Assembly: GCA_963966275.1 (NCBI GenBank)
Contig: CAWZYQ010000003.1
Coordinates: forward strand, 1 to 64,000
From: UBA10427 sp003500135
GTDB taxonomy: Bacteria > Bacteroidota > Bacteroidia > Cytophagales > Cyclobacteriaceae
DNA length: 64,000 bases
Reading direction: 5' to 3'
Shown here: positions 39,901 to 47,233 of the stretch, piece by piece
How positions within the stretch are numbered: the first letter of the stretch is position 1
How the letters are laid out: every line of letters begins with the position of its first letter
The notes under the pieces: model-generated
Database searches by the model: none
What the model was told of the DNA's origin: nothing
The model's input: the letters and a program-made list of their open reading frames with translations, nothing else
Position numbers and translations under genes: made by a program

Positions 39901-42900
39901 CAGATAACGTATTAGTGACCATTAATCCACTTCCGGATGCCGAAATTATTTCCGGAAATGATATCATTTGTGATAATGGCTCTACATCTACTATCACCGT
40001 CAGCCTTACCGGCACGGGCCCCTGGGATATCGAGTATACTGATGGCACGGACAATTTCACTCTGTTGGATATTACTACACCTACCTATTCCTTCGATGTT
40101 CCGGGGAAGGTGAATGAGGATGTGACCTATAGCCTGGTGCAAGTTACTGAGAAAAACGGCCCTTCCTGTGTATCCGTGATCACGGGTGAAAATGTAGTGA
40201 TCACCAAAAGAGCGCTTCCTGCGGCAACCATATTGGACGTGGATGTAACGGAATTATGCGATGATGGATCCCTGGCCACCATTGCCGTGGAGTTTTCCGG
40301 AAATGGTCCCTGGAACCTGACCTGGAAAGAGAATATAAGTGGAGTTGAGAATCTTGTGCCTAATATCACCACCTCAAATTATGAACTGAAAGTACCAGGT
40401 GTGGTAGGAAATCCTGCCATCTATTCTTTGGTCAGCGTGACGGAAAACGATGGGGTTACCTGTTCTCAGAATATTACTGATCAGGACGTGGATATTACAA
40501 AATTCAATCGACCGACCGGCGCCCTTTCCGGAGATCAAACCATTTGTGAGGGAGGTACCGCTGATCTGGATGTTTCCCTGACCGGCACGGGCCCATGGGA
40601 GATAATCTACCAGGAAGGCTCAGTAAACCAGACCTATACGGCAAATAATGCGGTAGATGTGATCCAGGTAACGCCGCCAGTAGGTACGATCTCCTACACC
40701 CTGGTATCCGTTACCGACCTGGCAACAGGTTGTGTCAGTGTTTCTGGTGATTTGAGCGGCAGCGCCCTGGTAACGGTTAAGCCGGAGATCGAAGTACAAC
40801 CACTGACAGATCGTACCCTTCTACAGGGTAACACCTTAAATCTTAGTGGAACGGTGAATGGCGCTTTCACCCTGCTAGAATGGTCAATCGATCCAGCAGA
40901 AGGAAGCTTCATTCCAGCGAACAACTTAAATACCACCTATACACCGGGAGCGGACCAGGTGGGTAATTATACTGTATATTTAAAAGCATTTGATGATCCA
41001 TCCAACATCTGCTCCATGGATGAAGAGTCATTTACCCTGACCATTAATCCTTCCGGGGATGCGGTAGTCGATGCAGGAAGTCCGCAAACTACCTGTGAAG
41101 ATGAGAAAATCAACCTGAATGCCACCATTGGAGTTGCCTTTACGGATGTATTCTGGGAAACCAATGGGTCAGGTACGCTGGTTCAGGATATTGGGGATCC
41201 TTCCCTGGCCACCTATCAACCCGCGGACGGGGAAACAGGCACAATCCAGTTTACCGTAACCGCTTCGGACCTTAACGGCATTGCACCAACCACCTCTGAT
41301 AATGTGCCGGTCACGATCAACAAATTACCCACTGCTGAGATCACCAGTCCGGACCGGTTGATCTGCGATGATGGAAGTACCACGACAATTACCGTTTCCA
41401 TGACAGGAGCCGGTCCCTGGGATATTACCTATAATGATGGGACAAGTGATATTCCGATTTCAGATATCACTACCCGGAATTACGACATTACGGTACCGGG
41501 TATATCCGGAGCGGTAACCTATACCCTGATAAGTGTGGTAGAAAAGAATGGAGCCGTTTGTATAGGTAACATAGTCAACGACAATGAAGTTACGGTCACC
41601 ACCCGTGAACTTCCCACAGCCAAAATTTTGTCCGTGGACAACAGTGAGCTTTGTGACGATGGCTCGCAGGCAACCATTCAGGTTGAACTAACCGGAACGG
41701 GCCCCTGGGATTTAACCTGGCAGGATAATGTAAATGGTGTTAACAACCTGATCACCGATATCAATAGTTCCCCTTACGATCTGGTAGTTCCTGGAATTGC
41801 CGGTCAGACCGTTACTTATTCAATTGTCCGGGTGGTAGAAAAGAACGGAGTGAATTGTCCGGTAGACATCACCGGTCAGGAGGTGGATATCACAAAAAAC
41901 TTTAGGCCAACAGGTGTGCTCACTGGTTCAGCCACCATTTGTGAGAATGGCTCTACAATCCTTGGCCTAACCCTCACCGGTACGGGCCCCTGGGATGTCA
42001 TCTACACAGACGGCAGTAATGCATTCAGCGAAACCCTGAACAACGCCGATGCAGAATTGACCGTAACCCCAGATGTTGGAGCTACTACTTTCAGTTTGGT
42101 AAATATTACCGACCAGGGAACGGGTTGTACCTCCGTTGCAGGTGATCTTTCCGGTACACCACTGCTCAATGTTAAATCTGAAATCACAGTTACTCCACTG
42201 CCTGACCGAAATGTGCTGCAAGGATTCAGCATCGATTTTGTGGGTGAAGCCAACGGGGCGTACACCCTGATCGAATGGGAAAGTGATCGACCTGGCGTAT
42301 TTTCATCTCCAAACAGCCTGAGCACGACCTTTACTCCACAGGGAGATCAGACCGGGGATTACATGATCACGTTTAGAGCCCTGGATGATCCTTCAAATAT
42401 CTGTAGTGCTGATGAAACCTCCTTTACCCTGACTATAACCCCAACGGATGATGCGGTTGTTTTTGCCGGTGAAGACCAAACGGTATGTGAAGGGGAAGTC
42501 GTTGATTTAAAAGCAATAATCGGAGCAGTCTACACGGACATCAGCTGGACAGTGATCAGTGGTGCAGGGTCTGTCATAGGGGATGGCGTTGAACCAAATA
42601 ATGCTACCTATCAACCATCAGGCGGAGAAACTGGTATTGTCCAGATACGCGTTACTGCTACTGATGTCAATGGAGTAGCACCTGATAAATCGGATGATCT
42701 GCTCATCACGATCAACCCAACTCCAACAGTAGAAATAATTACCGGAGACCGAATCATTTGTGATGACGGCTCTGAGGCAACCATTACTCTTGGCCTCACC
42801 GGAAATGGGCCCTGGGATGTGGTATACAATGACGGGCTTACTGATATAACGATTACCGACATTACCAATCCAACCCATAGTTTTCAGGTAACGGGAAGAG

Positions 42901-45900
42901 CAGGAGAAACGGTAAATTATACTATTGTCTCCGTGACAAGCAAGGATGAAGCCAACTGTGCTGGCGGAGCCCTCGGTACAGGTGTGAATATTACTCGTAA
43001 CAACTTGCCTGAGGCACAGATCACCTCTGGAGATGTGGTATTATGTAATGATGGTAGCACGGCTGAAATTGTCGTAGCGCTTACCGGTACAGGGCCTTGG
43101 GATTTAATCTGGAGCGACGGAGTAGGAAGTAATTTTATTTCAGGAATAACCTCATCGCCGTATTCATTCTTTGTACCGGGAATCGCGGGTGAAGATGTCA
43201 CATACTCAATTACGGGAATATTTGAGAATGACGGAACCTCTTGTTTCTCGACTGTTTCTGATCAGGAAGTGATTGTTTCTCGAAACGAACGACCAACAGC
43301 CGCTATTTCCGGTTCTACAACCCTATGTGAAGGTGAAAACGCTTTATTGGATTTCCAGCTTACCGGGGTAGGGCCTTGGGAAATCGAATTCAGTGATGGC
43401 ATCAACACAACGGATTTCATTACTACTGTGGCATCATTTCAACAGACTTATGAGGTAACACCTTCAGTTGGCTTCACTAATTATTCCTTGATAAACCTAA
43501 TTGATCTGGGTACTGGTTGTGACAGTCAAACTGGCGATCTTACAGGAACAGCTTTAGTTGAGGTTAATCCCGCAATCACTGTGGATGTAGGAAGTGATAA
43601 AACTATTCTCGCCAACCAATCCACTCTGATTTCAGCAATTGCTGCCGGTGGATTCAATGATATAGAATGGACAAGCACTGGTAATGGGACGTTCAGTCCG
43701 GATAATTTGCTTAATACCACGTATTCACCTGAACCTGAAGAAACAGGTACATTTGTAATACGACTAACCGCAAGGGACCTTGCGAATGTCTGTACGCCTG
43801 AGTTTGATGAACTTACTCTCAATGTAATTCCGATTGATGCTGCAAATGTATTTGCTGGAACGGGGTATACCATTTGTGAAGGTAGTTTAGCTCCGCTTAA
43901 TGCCAGCATCGGAAGTGCGTATGAAGAAGTGACCTGGTCGGGTGGATCAGGAATTTTTGATAACCCTAACGCTTCATTAACTACCTATACCCCGGCCAGT
44001 GGTGAACTGGGTAATATCACATTAACTATTACCGCTACGGACAACGATGGAATTTTTGCTGAGAAATCCGATCAGATCGTCATTGAAGTATTGCAGGCCC
44101 CGTTCATTGTGGCCGGCGATAAGCAGATTACCTGCCAGGGAAGCGCGGTGCATCTAAATGCATCCCTGACCGGAAACAATACCGACATACAATGGACCAC
44201 GGATGGTATCGGGTCATTTTCCAATTCCAGTGGACTGACTACTTTTTACATCCCGACAACTGATGAAACCGGACCAGTAACCATGACCGTAACCGCTAAC
44301 GATCCGCTTTCCCTTTGCCAGGCTGTCAGTGATGAACTCGTCGTAACCTTCCAGCAAGAGATAAGTGTTACTGTAAGTGAAGAGCTCACCCTCTGTCAGG
44401 GTAGTAGTGTTTCACTTCAGCCCGAGGTCCAGGGGGAAAATGTGGAATACGAATGGTCCAGCTCCGGAAATGGAAGCTTTGACGATGTAAACTCTAAGGA
44501 TGTCATCCACACTCCCTCAGAAGATGAAATAGGTAGGTTTAACCTTTTCATCACAGTTTCAGACCCAACTGGTATTTGTGAGCCGGTAACTAACTTCTTT
44601 ACAATCAATGTACTTCCGAAAATTGAAGCTGATTATCCCGAATTGCTTGAAGTATGTCAGGGCAATTCAATACGTATTGACGGTAATGTGGTGGGTACCT
44701 ACTCATCCCTCAACTGGTCAACAAATTCAAACGGTATTTTCTCTGATCCAGTTAGCGCCACTACAACCTATACCCCTGATGAAGAAGCTACAGGTGAACA
44801 CATTCTTACCTTATCCATTGAAGATGGATCGGGATTATGTGATCAGGTGGAAATACAAGTTGCAGTGGATATTAAGCCTGAAGTAGTTGTTTACGCCGGT
44901 GAGGATAAATCCAGTATCCAACGTGAACCAGTAGTACTCAATGATGCCATAGTCAGCGGGGACTATTCCAATTTAACCTGGACTAGTAGCGGTTCTGGTT
45001 CTTTTAACGATCCCAATGCTTTAAATACAACCTATCAGCCCGGTGAAGATGAGACGGGCCAGATTGCTTTACAGCTGACCGCTACGGACGAATCAGGTTT
45101 GTGTTCTTCTGCATCGGATATTGTTATTATTGATATCGCGCCATTTACGCCAATACCAGAATTTGAGGTAAACCCGGATACTCCGGCTGAAGGATGTGCT
45201 CCTTTGCGTGTATCCTTTAACAACAATACGGAGTTTGGTTTCGAGTTGGGATACAGATGGGATTTTGGAGATGGAATTGGTACTTCCACCGAAAGAGAAC
45301 CCACCTATACCTACATTGAGCCAGGTGTTTACACGGTAAAACTTACGGCTTCCAATGAAATTGGAACAGAAGCAAGTGTGGTCAAGGAAGATATGATTAT
45401 AGTACACCCTGATCCTGTGCCACTATTTGAATTAGAAGAAGAACTGGTGTTCTATCCGAGTCCGGTTAAGATTATGAACCTTTCCAGGGGCGCTACAGAA
45501 TTTATTTGGGATTTTGGAGATGGAACATCCTCAAATTTGGAGGAACCTGAGCATATATATGAACAGGAAGGCATTTATGATATTACACTTACTGTAAAGA
45601 ATGAATTTGGATGTGAGGAAAAAGTAACGATAACCGGGGCAGTTGAAGTGAAGGAAGGTGGAGATGTAAAAGTTCCAAATGCTTTCTCTCCCGATCCTTC
45701 CGGGCCTTCCGGTGGCAGTGTGATCAATGGCAATCCTAATAATGACATATTCATACCAGTTTTTGAAGGGGTTAGTAAATTCAATATGCAGATTTTCAAT
45801 CGCTGGGGAGAAAGAATTTTTGAAAGTTTTGATCAGAAAACAGGATGGGATGGATATTTCAGAGGTCAACTTAGTCCGCCTGGTATATATATATATAAAA

Positions 45901-45965
45901 TTCAATTGGAATTTAGTGATGGTCGTAGTAAAACTTTGGTTGGGGATGTTACATTAGTGAATTGA
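27951..45965 (+). CDS. Giant SprB-like cell-surface adhesin with type IX sorting domain (6004 residues)
   Basis: Probably a surface adhesin moved along the cell by the gliding machinery and exported by the type IX secretion system. It starts with GTG directly after an in-frame TGA; the N-terminus has a hydrophobic signal (RFRRGVLSLLLFQFSF). Two PKD-like segments (IDWGDGS at about residues 94 and 193) come first. A long array of ~90-residue Ig-like domains, most with a C-[ED]-x-G-S-type first strand, runs to about residue 2440. Six super-repeats of 463-493 residues follow (2450-5300), then more Ig-like domains. Two PKD domains (RWDFGDG, IWDFGDG; about 5735-5900) precede a ~100-residue C-terminal type B sorting domain (KVPNAFSPD ... 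NRWGERIF ... GWDGYFRGQ ... PGIYIYKI). Size and the PorP/SprF gene 7 bp downstream match Flavobacterium SprB-SprF. No catalytic domain was seen. Confidence 0.92.
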   Translation: MAFSDLYRILNIGSRFRRGVLSLLLFQFSFVTLSFSKISVDLKDVEGNTIELAIESGNGDIRHCILPGGDEDLNFLTIQLEFSDGGTPLIVNSYRIDWGDGSPVSTITEHNSNSIEHVYPGTNNAGNPFYELEIMEINESSFSVSRNIQLDRASFLYPEDNNLGPYCGEEGQVTNVEIEFLAFNLSQNLEWEIDWGDGSTAEILTFDDFTGPDPTISHDYTYTLGTYQYFITLTPGNSLNPTCVTSASIAPLQVTFQEEIIPEISTLGNVVEICEDGANVTFQRATSNPPENIAGSDEIRWTIQNGATTLLEIPYAPLNAQPAATQGSYTGINTEFTYQFLSSEINSGDVVMVTLFEKNACNEVSETYTINVRSLPEINNITTIPDTVTCQTESITIDWDTEANTTYEYLIRDQSSPDPVPGEINNAVSPPFFFSQVTGDYTYWIKATNNAGCNLIEEVDLSVLQDADPVLDIAPVEECGSVTFTVGSNSSNVPAGSTYRYEYSTTNDFSSDVNLIGSTTGATQTFTTTVSNDDSNAETDYFVRLSITTPQGCEYIDDDLNQRITTKYQPKSTPDFEIIAKRVNGVAVDVADQKTFEFCEGDEVTFEALGGSTFGSQFTWSIDGSPEPTSPNTEFTYTVSSNFDLSVSEILDGCTTLTPPVEAVLVNPTPIITVIDQTGNLAFCEDGSTSVTLSATGTDVGQFEWYRFNSGSGLYENTGITGADLTLNEVSKSGVYKVRGTANGCEGELYPAGSGITIEIQPIPLAPDISESGVLEFCESLTNSVELTATQNGGIPLDRIEWWRVGSPDALIETDNNTTNSPDFSSALSSDRLNEFEESGDYYAIAYGTGADECSVVSSMRTVNIKESPDRPGIIPLTNTSICEGSGDVQLQADPATSTSYRWFKENGATDIEITTQTTAVLTLNTNAEGGDYYVIAVGGDGCESTPSTSISVEIDLNPPTPDTPIEVSDKNSKCANESNSIILETNYLGPGTEYRWYKNTVNDPGTATPFNVSFNNPPSVNVTEELVLGDNYFFVQAENQSTECTSSISNSILITLFPEPSQPTISIAGDPEVCAPVAITLDVDEVFTTETYDWYVDGDFLVNTADPELIYNTPGNNQEISVVRISDDGCASSSSEIETISIYALPEDRVVTLTDIDGLICEGSSATILVENSQNNVDYILKEGASVITTVAGAGGDINLNTPLLSTGSYTYTVEASTQTTPACLKVMESSPGNPYSFTVDVAAAPSNVTFSTLTPEVCVNSQAELNVSISGGTAPYTVTYITDLNPTEVIVSSPVADFDITSAPLTNSSIFEIISITDDAGCDYDVSGIAKPVVTVDNPTSITVMPAGPVCYNNDGEVSFEVIGGIGDYTVKFNVNSGPELTVSGPSPLVYGDQPGETALDNLTADATINLISATTSNGCNIPPVAGSAVLQVQDPRFDLTSNLLEGCSYEDFALTVNVSDGDGPYDLIIENNRGLPPINRPGYNNGTPIPVNEIPDSTQTIDFTVSSMVDNGAGCSVRMNTSGDVNIQVNEQPIIPSISITPDPAESCIGETVTLTTIDTEPGYTYEWVDASDNSTVQNDPSPDLVLSGVQNKSYRLRLISSVGCVGELSTAQNVIIYDLPPKPQITDLSGTPLSDQVVCDDENLVIYSTTAQADQYKWFRDGVEVGNGQNYAPVLSGNFTVETISVNNCVSERSDVLNVVINPTPAQPNISVVTPGSGIPEICDDAADANTIVLESNNPGNLADSYEWFKVSDPGTVIAATKTLTLTDESEEGSYQVRIRTADNCLSIYSAPQAVLINPEPAKPNVVTSDPDNAICGDGSTITLTALPNPGIEKYIWYRNGFGEIQNGVSNELVLDNTDVTGDYYVIAEAAGPTFCQSLQSDPTTININPIPGTPSIVLASAADEICEDGSMISLEVQTPFPSDAEDFNWYKTTDLSTVVGTGNRLDLNSVEQSGDFVVTAVGVGPTFCDGNTSTAYSVTVNPLPAPPVINFTSSSGTLDICDNGGTSFVTLTATSPDGNAFDFDWFLDGNPFASGTSEITVNQQIQSGDYTAVGYGIDNTNCPSALSLATTVNIFEIPVAPLISGAASLCAGAENELYVIDNDVTGASFNWNIPAGVDLVIGGESSQSFVIVDLPTAGNYSISATQTLNGCESPVGGIDLNVLDPTVTDGINGPVEICENQTDIEYVVISPTPGSTYSWNVPNGASFSVISQSKISVDFGTAAQAGVSPFIEVVETNLAGCVSAPVNLPVTISELPTAVLSGDATVCFGKSTDLQIELSGAGPWELKYAANSGGPAVTNTISIPDAPTPHIYDLSVSPMVTTNYSLISVTDGSSNNCEAISVSGNAFVEVLPEPALNAGVNQSIAQGSFAALNPVVSGTYTNVQWTSDRPGDGSFNNANLLSPVFTPNVSATGDFLLTIELTDANGFCDPITDQLTITVNPAGTVDAGPDQTICDDGSIALLSATDPPTSGYTDILWESDRPGDGSFSNPLAANPQFQPNPGATGDFILTAKYQDNDGSDGFLPDTEDFLTITVNPLPEVSFDNVDDIIVCEGSGDVDLDLTLTGNGPWTVSYTYNSGSEQSFNVAAGNNNYTFTVPASALGDNVYTLTNITENNGEICDGNVVTGFESVKIIRRALPDVSITSSDVAICDDGSVATITVDLTGIGPWNLTYFDGTNSNVINNITTSSYSFDVSGIPGNTTTYSITNLVENNGASCSNTISGESVDVINNLRPTGVISIPPADATICEGSGTDLNVALTGSGPWEIVYTDGTNDFTFTSTDQNTSQLIPISPSVGSTNYTLTGIRDLTTMCVSVGADLTGNALITVKEGIQVDDLTDRTILQSTTTTFSANAIGDYTKVEWMSDRPGIFTSPGALSTDFTPSETGLYNITFTASDETAICTPPVAKSFVLTVVESADAIVDAGPDGESCQGQPILLAATVGSSYSDEPGDLITWSHDGTGTIGPDPADPTNPAKAEYTPDGAETGAVNFTVQVSDASGVAPDNQGEVTYTIFQTPNASIVSNNQIICNDGSSEATIVISMEGKGPWELTYSDGSTDFTIPVNTATYNLNVMGTPGTTTTYSLVSVSSTSLTNCVNNGLGTSVNITNRELPTAEFQDTTPITLCDDGSQASITLDLTGTGPWTLVWQDDFNAVENTTTINALPFNLNVSGVVGETVTYSIIRVTENNGVSCTNNDLGSLGLGLDIQVTKNRRPTASISGNPVICEIDGTESATLDVALTGVGPFELTYEVNSNQTVLSIPDINPNADPSDPFTVSFDVMPGSVGTFNYTLTEVVDLGVLPNCVSLPGDLSGVSQVTVKPKIIVDPLADRSMMEGGALNLSGTASGSYTKVEWTIDPDEGNFTPPNILNTSFQPLPSQVGAYTVMLTATDESGVCTTPGTSLFTLTINPSDDATLNAGLDETVCEGETINLDAEVGIAYTNEPGDVVTWSTPNGTGTLTQDAGDPSLATYVPDGNESSSVQFIISVEDASGIAEDKSDIVIYTIRPLPGAEFLSNDVSICEDGSIDLTVRFTGTAPWDFKYEKNGAEVVETGIATPTFNITANGSDGTSTYGITEVSNAFNSNGTERTCLVNISGEDVTVTALPLPIVAIVDDNPQIICDDGSNAVIELNITNGIAPWTMAYQEDGIEKTQNIPTANYSWSIPGASGETISYVITGIQDGSAQACRQDLTGLGLEVEITKNKRPTAVMSGTQTICEVDGTEAATLEVELTGYGPFDLTYELNSDLSTIEIPDINPSANPDDPFTTTFEVIPGSTGTFNYSIIGLTDKGVAPPCNSQAGDLSGSALVTVKPRIIVQPLTDRTILQGTDLNLNGVVSGSFTEVLWSIAPDEGLFTPDDNVNTTFTPDPAQTGTFIVTLTATDELSSICNADQQSFTLTINPTEDAVVDAGGPQTVCENENIDLSATIGAAYTDVSWSHNGTGSLVQYAGDPSRATYIPAAGETGIIQFTVEAEDENDIAPDKSDNVLVTINPLPDAEIISGNDIICDNGSTSTITVSLTGTGPWDIEYTDGTDNFTLLDITTPTYSFDVPGKVNEDVTYSLVQVTEKNGPSCVSVITGENVVITKRALPAATILDVDVTELCDDGSLATIAVEFSGNGPWNLTWKENISGVENLVPNITTSNYELKVPGVVGNPAIYSLVSVTENDGVTCSQNITDQDVDITKFNRPTGALSGDQTICEGGTADLDVSLTGTGPWEIIYQEGSVNQTYTANNAVDVIQVTPPVGTISYTLVSVTDLATGCVSVSGDLSGSALVTVKPEIEVQPLTDRTLLQGNTLNLSGTVNGAFTLLEWSIDPAEGSFIPANNLNTTYTPGADQVGNYTVYLKAFDDPSNICSMDEESFTLTINPSGDAVVDAGSPQTTCEDEKINLNATIGVAFTDVFWETNGSGTLVQDIGDPSLATYQPADGETGTIQFTVTASDLNGIAPTTSDNVPVTINKLPTAEITSPDRLICDDGSTTTITVSMTGAGPWDITYNDGTSDIPISDITTRNYDITVPGISGAVTYTLISVVEKNGAVCIGNIVNDNEVTVTTRELPTAKILSVDNSELCDDGSQATIQVELTGTGPWDLTWQDNVNGVNNLITDINSSPYDLVVPGIAGQTVTYSIVRVVEKNGVNCPVDITGQEVDITKNFRPTGVLTGSATICENGSTILGLTLTGTGPWDVIYTDGSNAFSETLNNADAELTVTPDVGATTFSLVNITDQGTGCTSVAGDLSGTPLLNVKSEITVTPLPDRNVLQGFSIDFVGEANGAYTLIEWESDRPGVFSSPNSLSTTFTPQGDQTGDYMITFRALDDPSNICSADETSFTLTITPTDDAVVFAGEDQTVCEGEVVDLKAIIGAVYTDISWTVISGAGSVIGDGVEPNNATYQPSGGETGIVQIRVTATDVNGVAPDKSDDLLITINPTPTVEIITGDRIICDDGSEATITLGLTGNGPWDVVYNDGLTDITITDITNPTHSFQVTGRAGETVNYTIVSVTSKDEANCAGGALGTGVNITRNNLPEAQITSGDVVLCNDGSTAEIVVALTGTGPWDLIWSDGVGSNFISGITSSPYSFFVPGIAGEDVTYSITGIFENDGTSCFSTVSDQEVIVSRNERPTAAISGSTTLCEGENALLDFQLTGVGPWEIEFSDGINTTDFITTVASFQQTYEVTPSVGFTNYSLINLIDLGTGCDSQTGDLTGTALVEVNPAITVDVGSDKTILANQSTLISAIAAGGFNDIEWTSTGNGTFSPDNLLNTTYSPEPEETGTFVIRLTARDLANVCTPEFDELTLNVIPIDAANVFAGTGYTICEGSLAPLNASIGSAYEEVTWSGGSGIFDNPNASLTTYTPASGELGNITLTITATDNDGIFAEKSDQIVIEVLQAPFIVAGDKQITCQGSAVHLNASLTGNNTDIQWTTDGIGSFSNSSGLTTFYIPTTDETGPVTMTVTANDPLSLCQAVSDELVVTFQQEISVTVSEELTLCQGSSVSLQPEVQGENVEYEWSSSGNGSFDDVNSKDVIHTPSEDEIGRFNLFITVSDPTGICEPVTNFFTINVLPKIEADYPELLEVCQGNSIRIDGNVVGTYSSLNWSTNSNGIFSDPVSATTTYTPDEEATGEHILTLSIEDGSGLCDQVEIQVAVDIKPEVVVYAGEDKSSIQREPVVLNDAIVSGDYSNLTWTSSGSGSFNDPNALNTTYQPGEDETGQIALQLTATDESGLCSSASDIVIIDIAPFTPIPEFEVNPDTPAEGCAPLRVSFNNNTEFGFELGYRWDFGDGIGTSTEREPTYTYIEPGVYTVKLTASNEIGTEASVVKEDMIIVHPDPVPLFELEEELVFYPSPVKIMNLSRGATEFIWDFGDGTSSNLEEPEHIYEQEGIYDITLTVKNEFGCEEKVTITGAVEVKEGGDVKVPNAFSPDPSGPSGGSVINGNPNNDIFIPVFEGVSKFNMQIFNRWGERIFESFDQKTGWDGYFRGQLSPPGIYIYKIQLEFSDGRSKTLVGDVTLVN
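35298..43847 (+). repeat. Six in-frame super-repeats of ~1.4 kb inside the giant adhesin gene
   Basis: Units begin at V[D/N/F]AG motifs at 35298, 36723, 38202, 39672, 41067 and 42459, with a seventh, partial unit at 43848. Spacings are 1425, 1479, 1470, 1395, 1392 and 1389 bp, all multiples of three. Each unit has five Ig-like modules in fixed order: VDAG..Q.VCEG...; LP.A.I.S.D..ICDDGS...LTGTGPW; a second CDDGS..LTGTGPW module with a W.D or WQD strand; RPT..[IL]SG...CE; and [PL]L.DR..L[QM]. These are amino-acid-level repeats; the DNA has diverged but keeps short blocks such as ACGGGCCCCTGGGAT. They would form a long, stiff rod. Confidence 0.9.
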
Positions 45966-45972
45966 TGAAATT

Positions 45973-47019
45973 ATGGAGGTAAAAAAAGTACTCGTTATAA
46001 TCTTTATATTGATCTCTGGGACCATTCATGCTCAAGATGCTTTGTTTACTCAATTTACAGCTATACCTATGTATCTTAATCCAGGCTTAACCGGTTCAAC
46101 CTTAGAATACAGAGCTTCCATGATCTCCAGAGTCCAATGGCCTGGGGCAGCTACTAAACCTTTTTTTACCAATGCGATAGGTTTTGATTATAATAATAAC
46201 AACCTGAATAGCGGTTTTGGTGCATTGATTACAACTGATATGGCAGGGGAATCCAGATATAGATCTACCACAGCTAACCTACTGTATTCATTTCGAATAG
46301 CAACGAAAAAAGGTTGGATAATAAGACCAGGACTTAATTTTGGGGTTGGCGTACGTGATATACAATTCGATAATCTTGTGTTTGGAAATCAATTAAATCT
46401 CCGCGGTCAGAATGATCAAGTTATTACGGATGATACATATGTGGACGCCGATGAGAGAGTTAGTTATTTTGATTTTGGAACAGGAGCGGTAATGTATAAT
46501 CAAAAGGTTTGGTTTGGAGGCGCTATATTTCATCTTAATCAACCTAATATTTCGATGGTGGAAGGTGACGATCAATTACCACTTAGGTGGACTTTGCATG
46601 GGGGTATAACCTTTCCATTATATAATACAATGAGAAAAGATAAAACAATTCCTGAGTTGGCGCCGACTTTTCTATATCAAAACCAGGGTAAATTTGATCA
46701 ATTAGATGTTGGTCTTTACGTATATTATGCGTCTTTTCAATTTGGTCTGTGGTATAGGGGCTTACCTGTTGCAGAAAAAGAATCGGCTTATTCTGATGCT
46801 TTGAGTTTCCTATTCGGATACAATTCTGAACAATTTGATTTTTCTTACAGCTATGATTTCATAACGGGAGATCTAAGGGGTAATACTGGAGGGGCACACG
46901 AATTATCAGTTCGTTTTAAATTTTATGCGAATGCAAAAAGAAAACCTAGAAAAAGTGACTATAATGACATTAACAAACCACCTCCTTTCTTAAAACAATC
47001 ATTCGATAAAAAATATTAA
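45973..47019 (+). CDS. PorP/SprF family type IX secretion outer-membrane protein
   Basis: Outer-membrane barrel of 348 residues needed for export or surface attachment of a specific large partner; SprF does this for SprB in Flavobacterium. Signal peptide MEVKKVLVIIFILISGTIHA is followed by the family start QDALFTQFTAIPMYLNPGLTG. Later barrel motifs are FGVGVRDIQFDNLVFGNQL, DFGTGAVMYNQKVWFGGAIFHLNQPNISM, FQFGLWYRGLP and FDFSYSYDFITGDL. The C-terminal ~25 residues are basic and proline-containing. The gene begins 7 bp after the giant adhesin stop, so the pair is certainly co-transcribed and the adhesin is its likely client. Confidence 0.93.
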   Translation: MEVKKVLVIIFILISGTIHAQDALFTQFTAIPMYLNPGLTGSTLEYRASMISRVQWPGAATKPFFTNAIGFDYNNNNLNSGFGALITTDMAGESRYRSTTANLLYSFRIATKKGWIIRPGLNFGVGVRDIQFDNLVFGNQLNLRGQNDQVITDDTYVDADERVSYFDFGTGAVMYNQKVWFGGAIFHLNQPNISMVEGDDQLPLRWTLHGGITFPLYNTMRKDKTIPELAPTFLYQNQGKFDQLDVGLYVYYASFQFGLWYRGLPVAEKESAYSDALSFLFGYNSEQFDFSYSYDFITGDLRGNTGGAHELSVRFKFYANAKRKPRKSDYNDINKPPPFLKQSFDKKY

Positions 47020-47233
47020 TACCATGGAATTAATGATACATAAATTAATTCGCGCTAAAAATCACCGAATACACACAACTCAACCGCCCGATGCACTACT
47101 TCGGATTCGCTACCATTTTCAATTGCTCCCGGTCAAAATATTATAAAAATGCTGATTTGTTCCACTTATACACCGAGTATCCAGCTTGAGCTAAAAAACA
47201 CTCGCTATCATAACAATTATCTTTAGTGAAGAA

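Noticed and set aside
38000..43500. Many long minus-strand frames inside the giant adhesin gene
   Set aside because: They are antisense shadows of a Thr/Gly/Asp-rich repetitive gene; none has a recognisable domain.
35298..43847. CRISPR-like or satellite DNA repeat
   Set aside because: Repeats are in frame, ~1.4 kb long, conserved at protein level and belong to one coding sequence.
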